NCBI RefSeq assembly: GCF_027409185.1
Contig: NC_084462.1
Span: 23,039,577 to 23,103,576, forward strand
Length of the DNA stretch: 64,000 nt
Direction: 5' to 3'
DNA from: Cynocephalus volans
Lineage: Eukaryota > Chordata > Mammalia > Dermoptera > Cynocephalidae
Shown here: in pieces, positions 63,880-64,000 of the stretch
Numbering within the stretch: the first letter of the stretch is position 1
Layout: each line of letters starts with the position of its first letter
Program-made: the position numbers and the translations under genes
The notes under the pieces: model-generated
Databases searched by the model: none
What the model saw: only the letters and a program-made list of their open reading frames with translations
Told to the model about the DNA's origin: nothing

Positions 63880-64000
63880 ATCTTTTTTTAAGTTTATTTA
63901 TTAACATTATTTTTTTACATTCTAAGATGTTATTGCAGAGCAGTTGGGGGAGGGGGAGAGGAAAAGGGGAAGGAAATAGTGCAGGAGGAAGAGGAAGGGG
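63880..64000 (+). repeat. Low-complexity end of window
   Basis: T-rich stretch passing into a purine-rich GGA/GGGA tract (about 63940-64000). No feature. Confidence 0.7.

Noticed and set aside
32480-64000. ZNF789/KRAB zinc-finger gene expected from human synteny
   Set aside because: No KRAB box or C2H2 zinc-finger repeat is visible in any frame.
1-64000. CRISPR arrays, operons or prokaryotic mobile elements
   Set aside because: No regularly spaced repeats of that kind; the sequence is clearly a mammalian nuclear locus.

Overview
The window is mammalian nuclear DNA. It has large introns, GT-AG splice sites, CpG-island promoters and abundant LINE/SINE/LTR debris. There are no Alu or B1 elements. 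The abundant SINEs are built only from tRNA-Ile-like monomers, alone or as head-to-tail dimers. That is the architecture of the CYN t-SINEs described from colugos (Dermoptera), so the best guess is a colugo such as Galeopterus. A bat with a similar SINE cannot be excluded from sequence alone. The gene order PTCD1(-) / CPSF4(+) / ATP5MF(-) matches human 7q22.1.

Layout. 1-8.9 kb: the 5' part of PTCD1 on the minus strand, with three coding exons visible (280 codons) and the rest of the gene beyond position 1. 8.5-9.3 kb: a CpG-rich divergent promoter shared by PTCD1 and CPSF4, with a strong NRF1-type site. 9.2-23.7 kb: complete CPSF4 on the plus strand, eight coding exons totalling 810 bp and encoding 269 aa. 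24.6-32.3 kb: complete ATP5MF on the minus strand, four coding exons encoding 88 aa, convergent with CPSF4 and starting in its own CpG island. 32.5-64 kb: no convincing protein gene. This stretch is a graveyard of antisense and sense L1, MaLR, ERVL and other ERV LTRs, Tigger/MER2 DNA transposons, MIR/L2 fossils and tRNA SINEs, many nested with readable target-site duplications (TSDs).

How the genes relate. PTCD1 is a mitochondrial RNA-binding PPR protein, ATP5MF is subunit f of mitochondrial ATP synthase, and CPSF4 is the zinc-finger subunit of the mRNA polyadenylation machinery. ATP5MF lies upstream of PTCD1 on the same strand, with CPSF4 in opposite orientation between them. The splice phases seen here allow an in-frame ATP5MF-PTCD1 readthrough, as known in human, which would place all of CPSF4 inside an intron of the fusion transcript.

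The most unusual items are a tailless retropseudogene of a tRNA-Gly(TCC) 5' half in CPSF4 intron 3, bounded by a perfect 15-bp duplication; a well-formed candidate frame-shifting exon in CPSF4 intron 6; a young SINE form with an internally deleted second monomer; and several datable nested insertions. I found no prokaryotic-type system, CRISPR array or clearly new protein-coding system.
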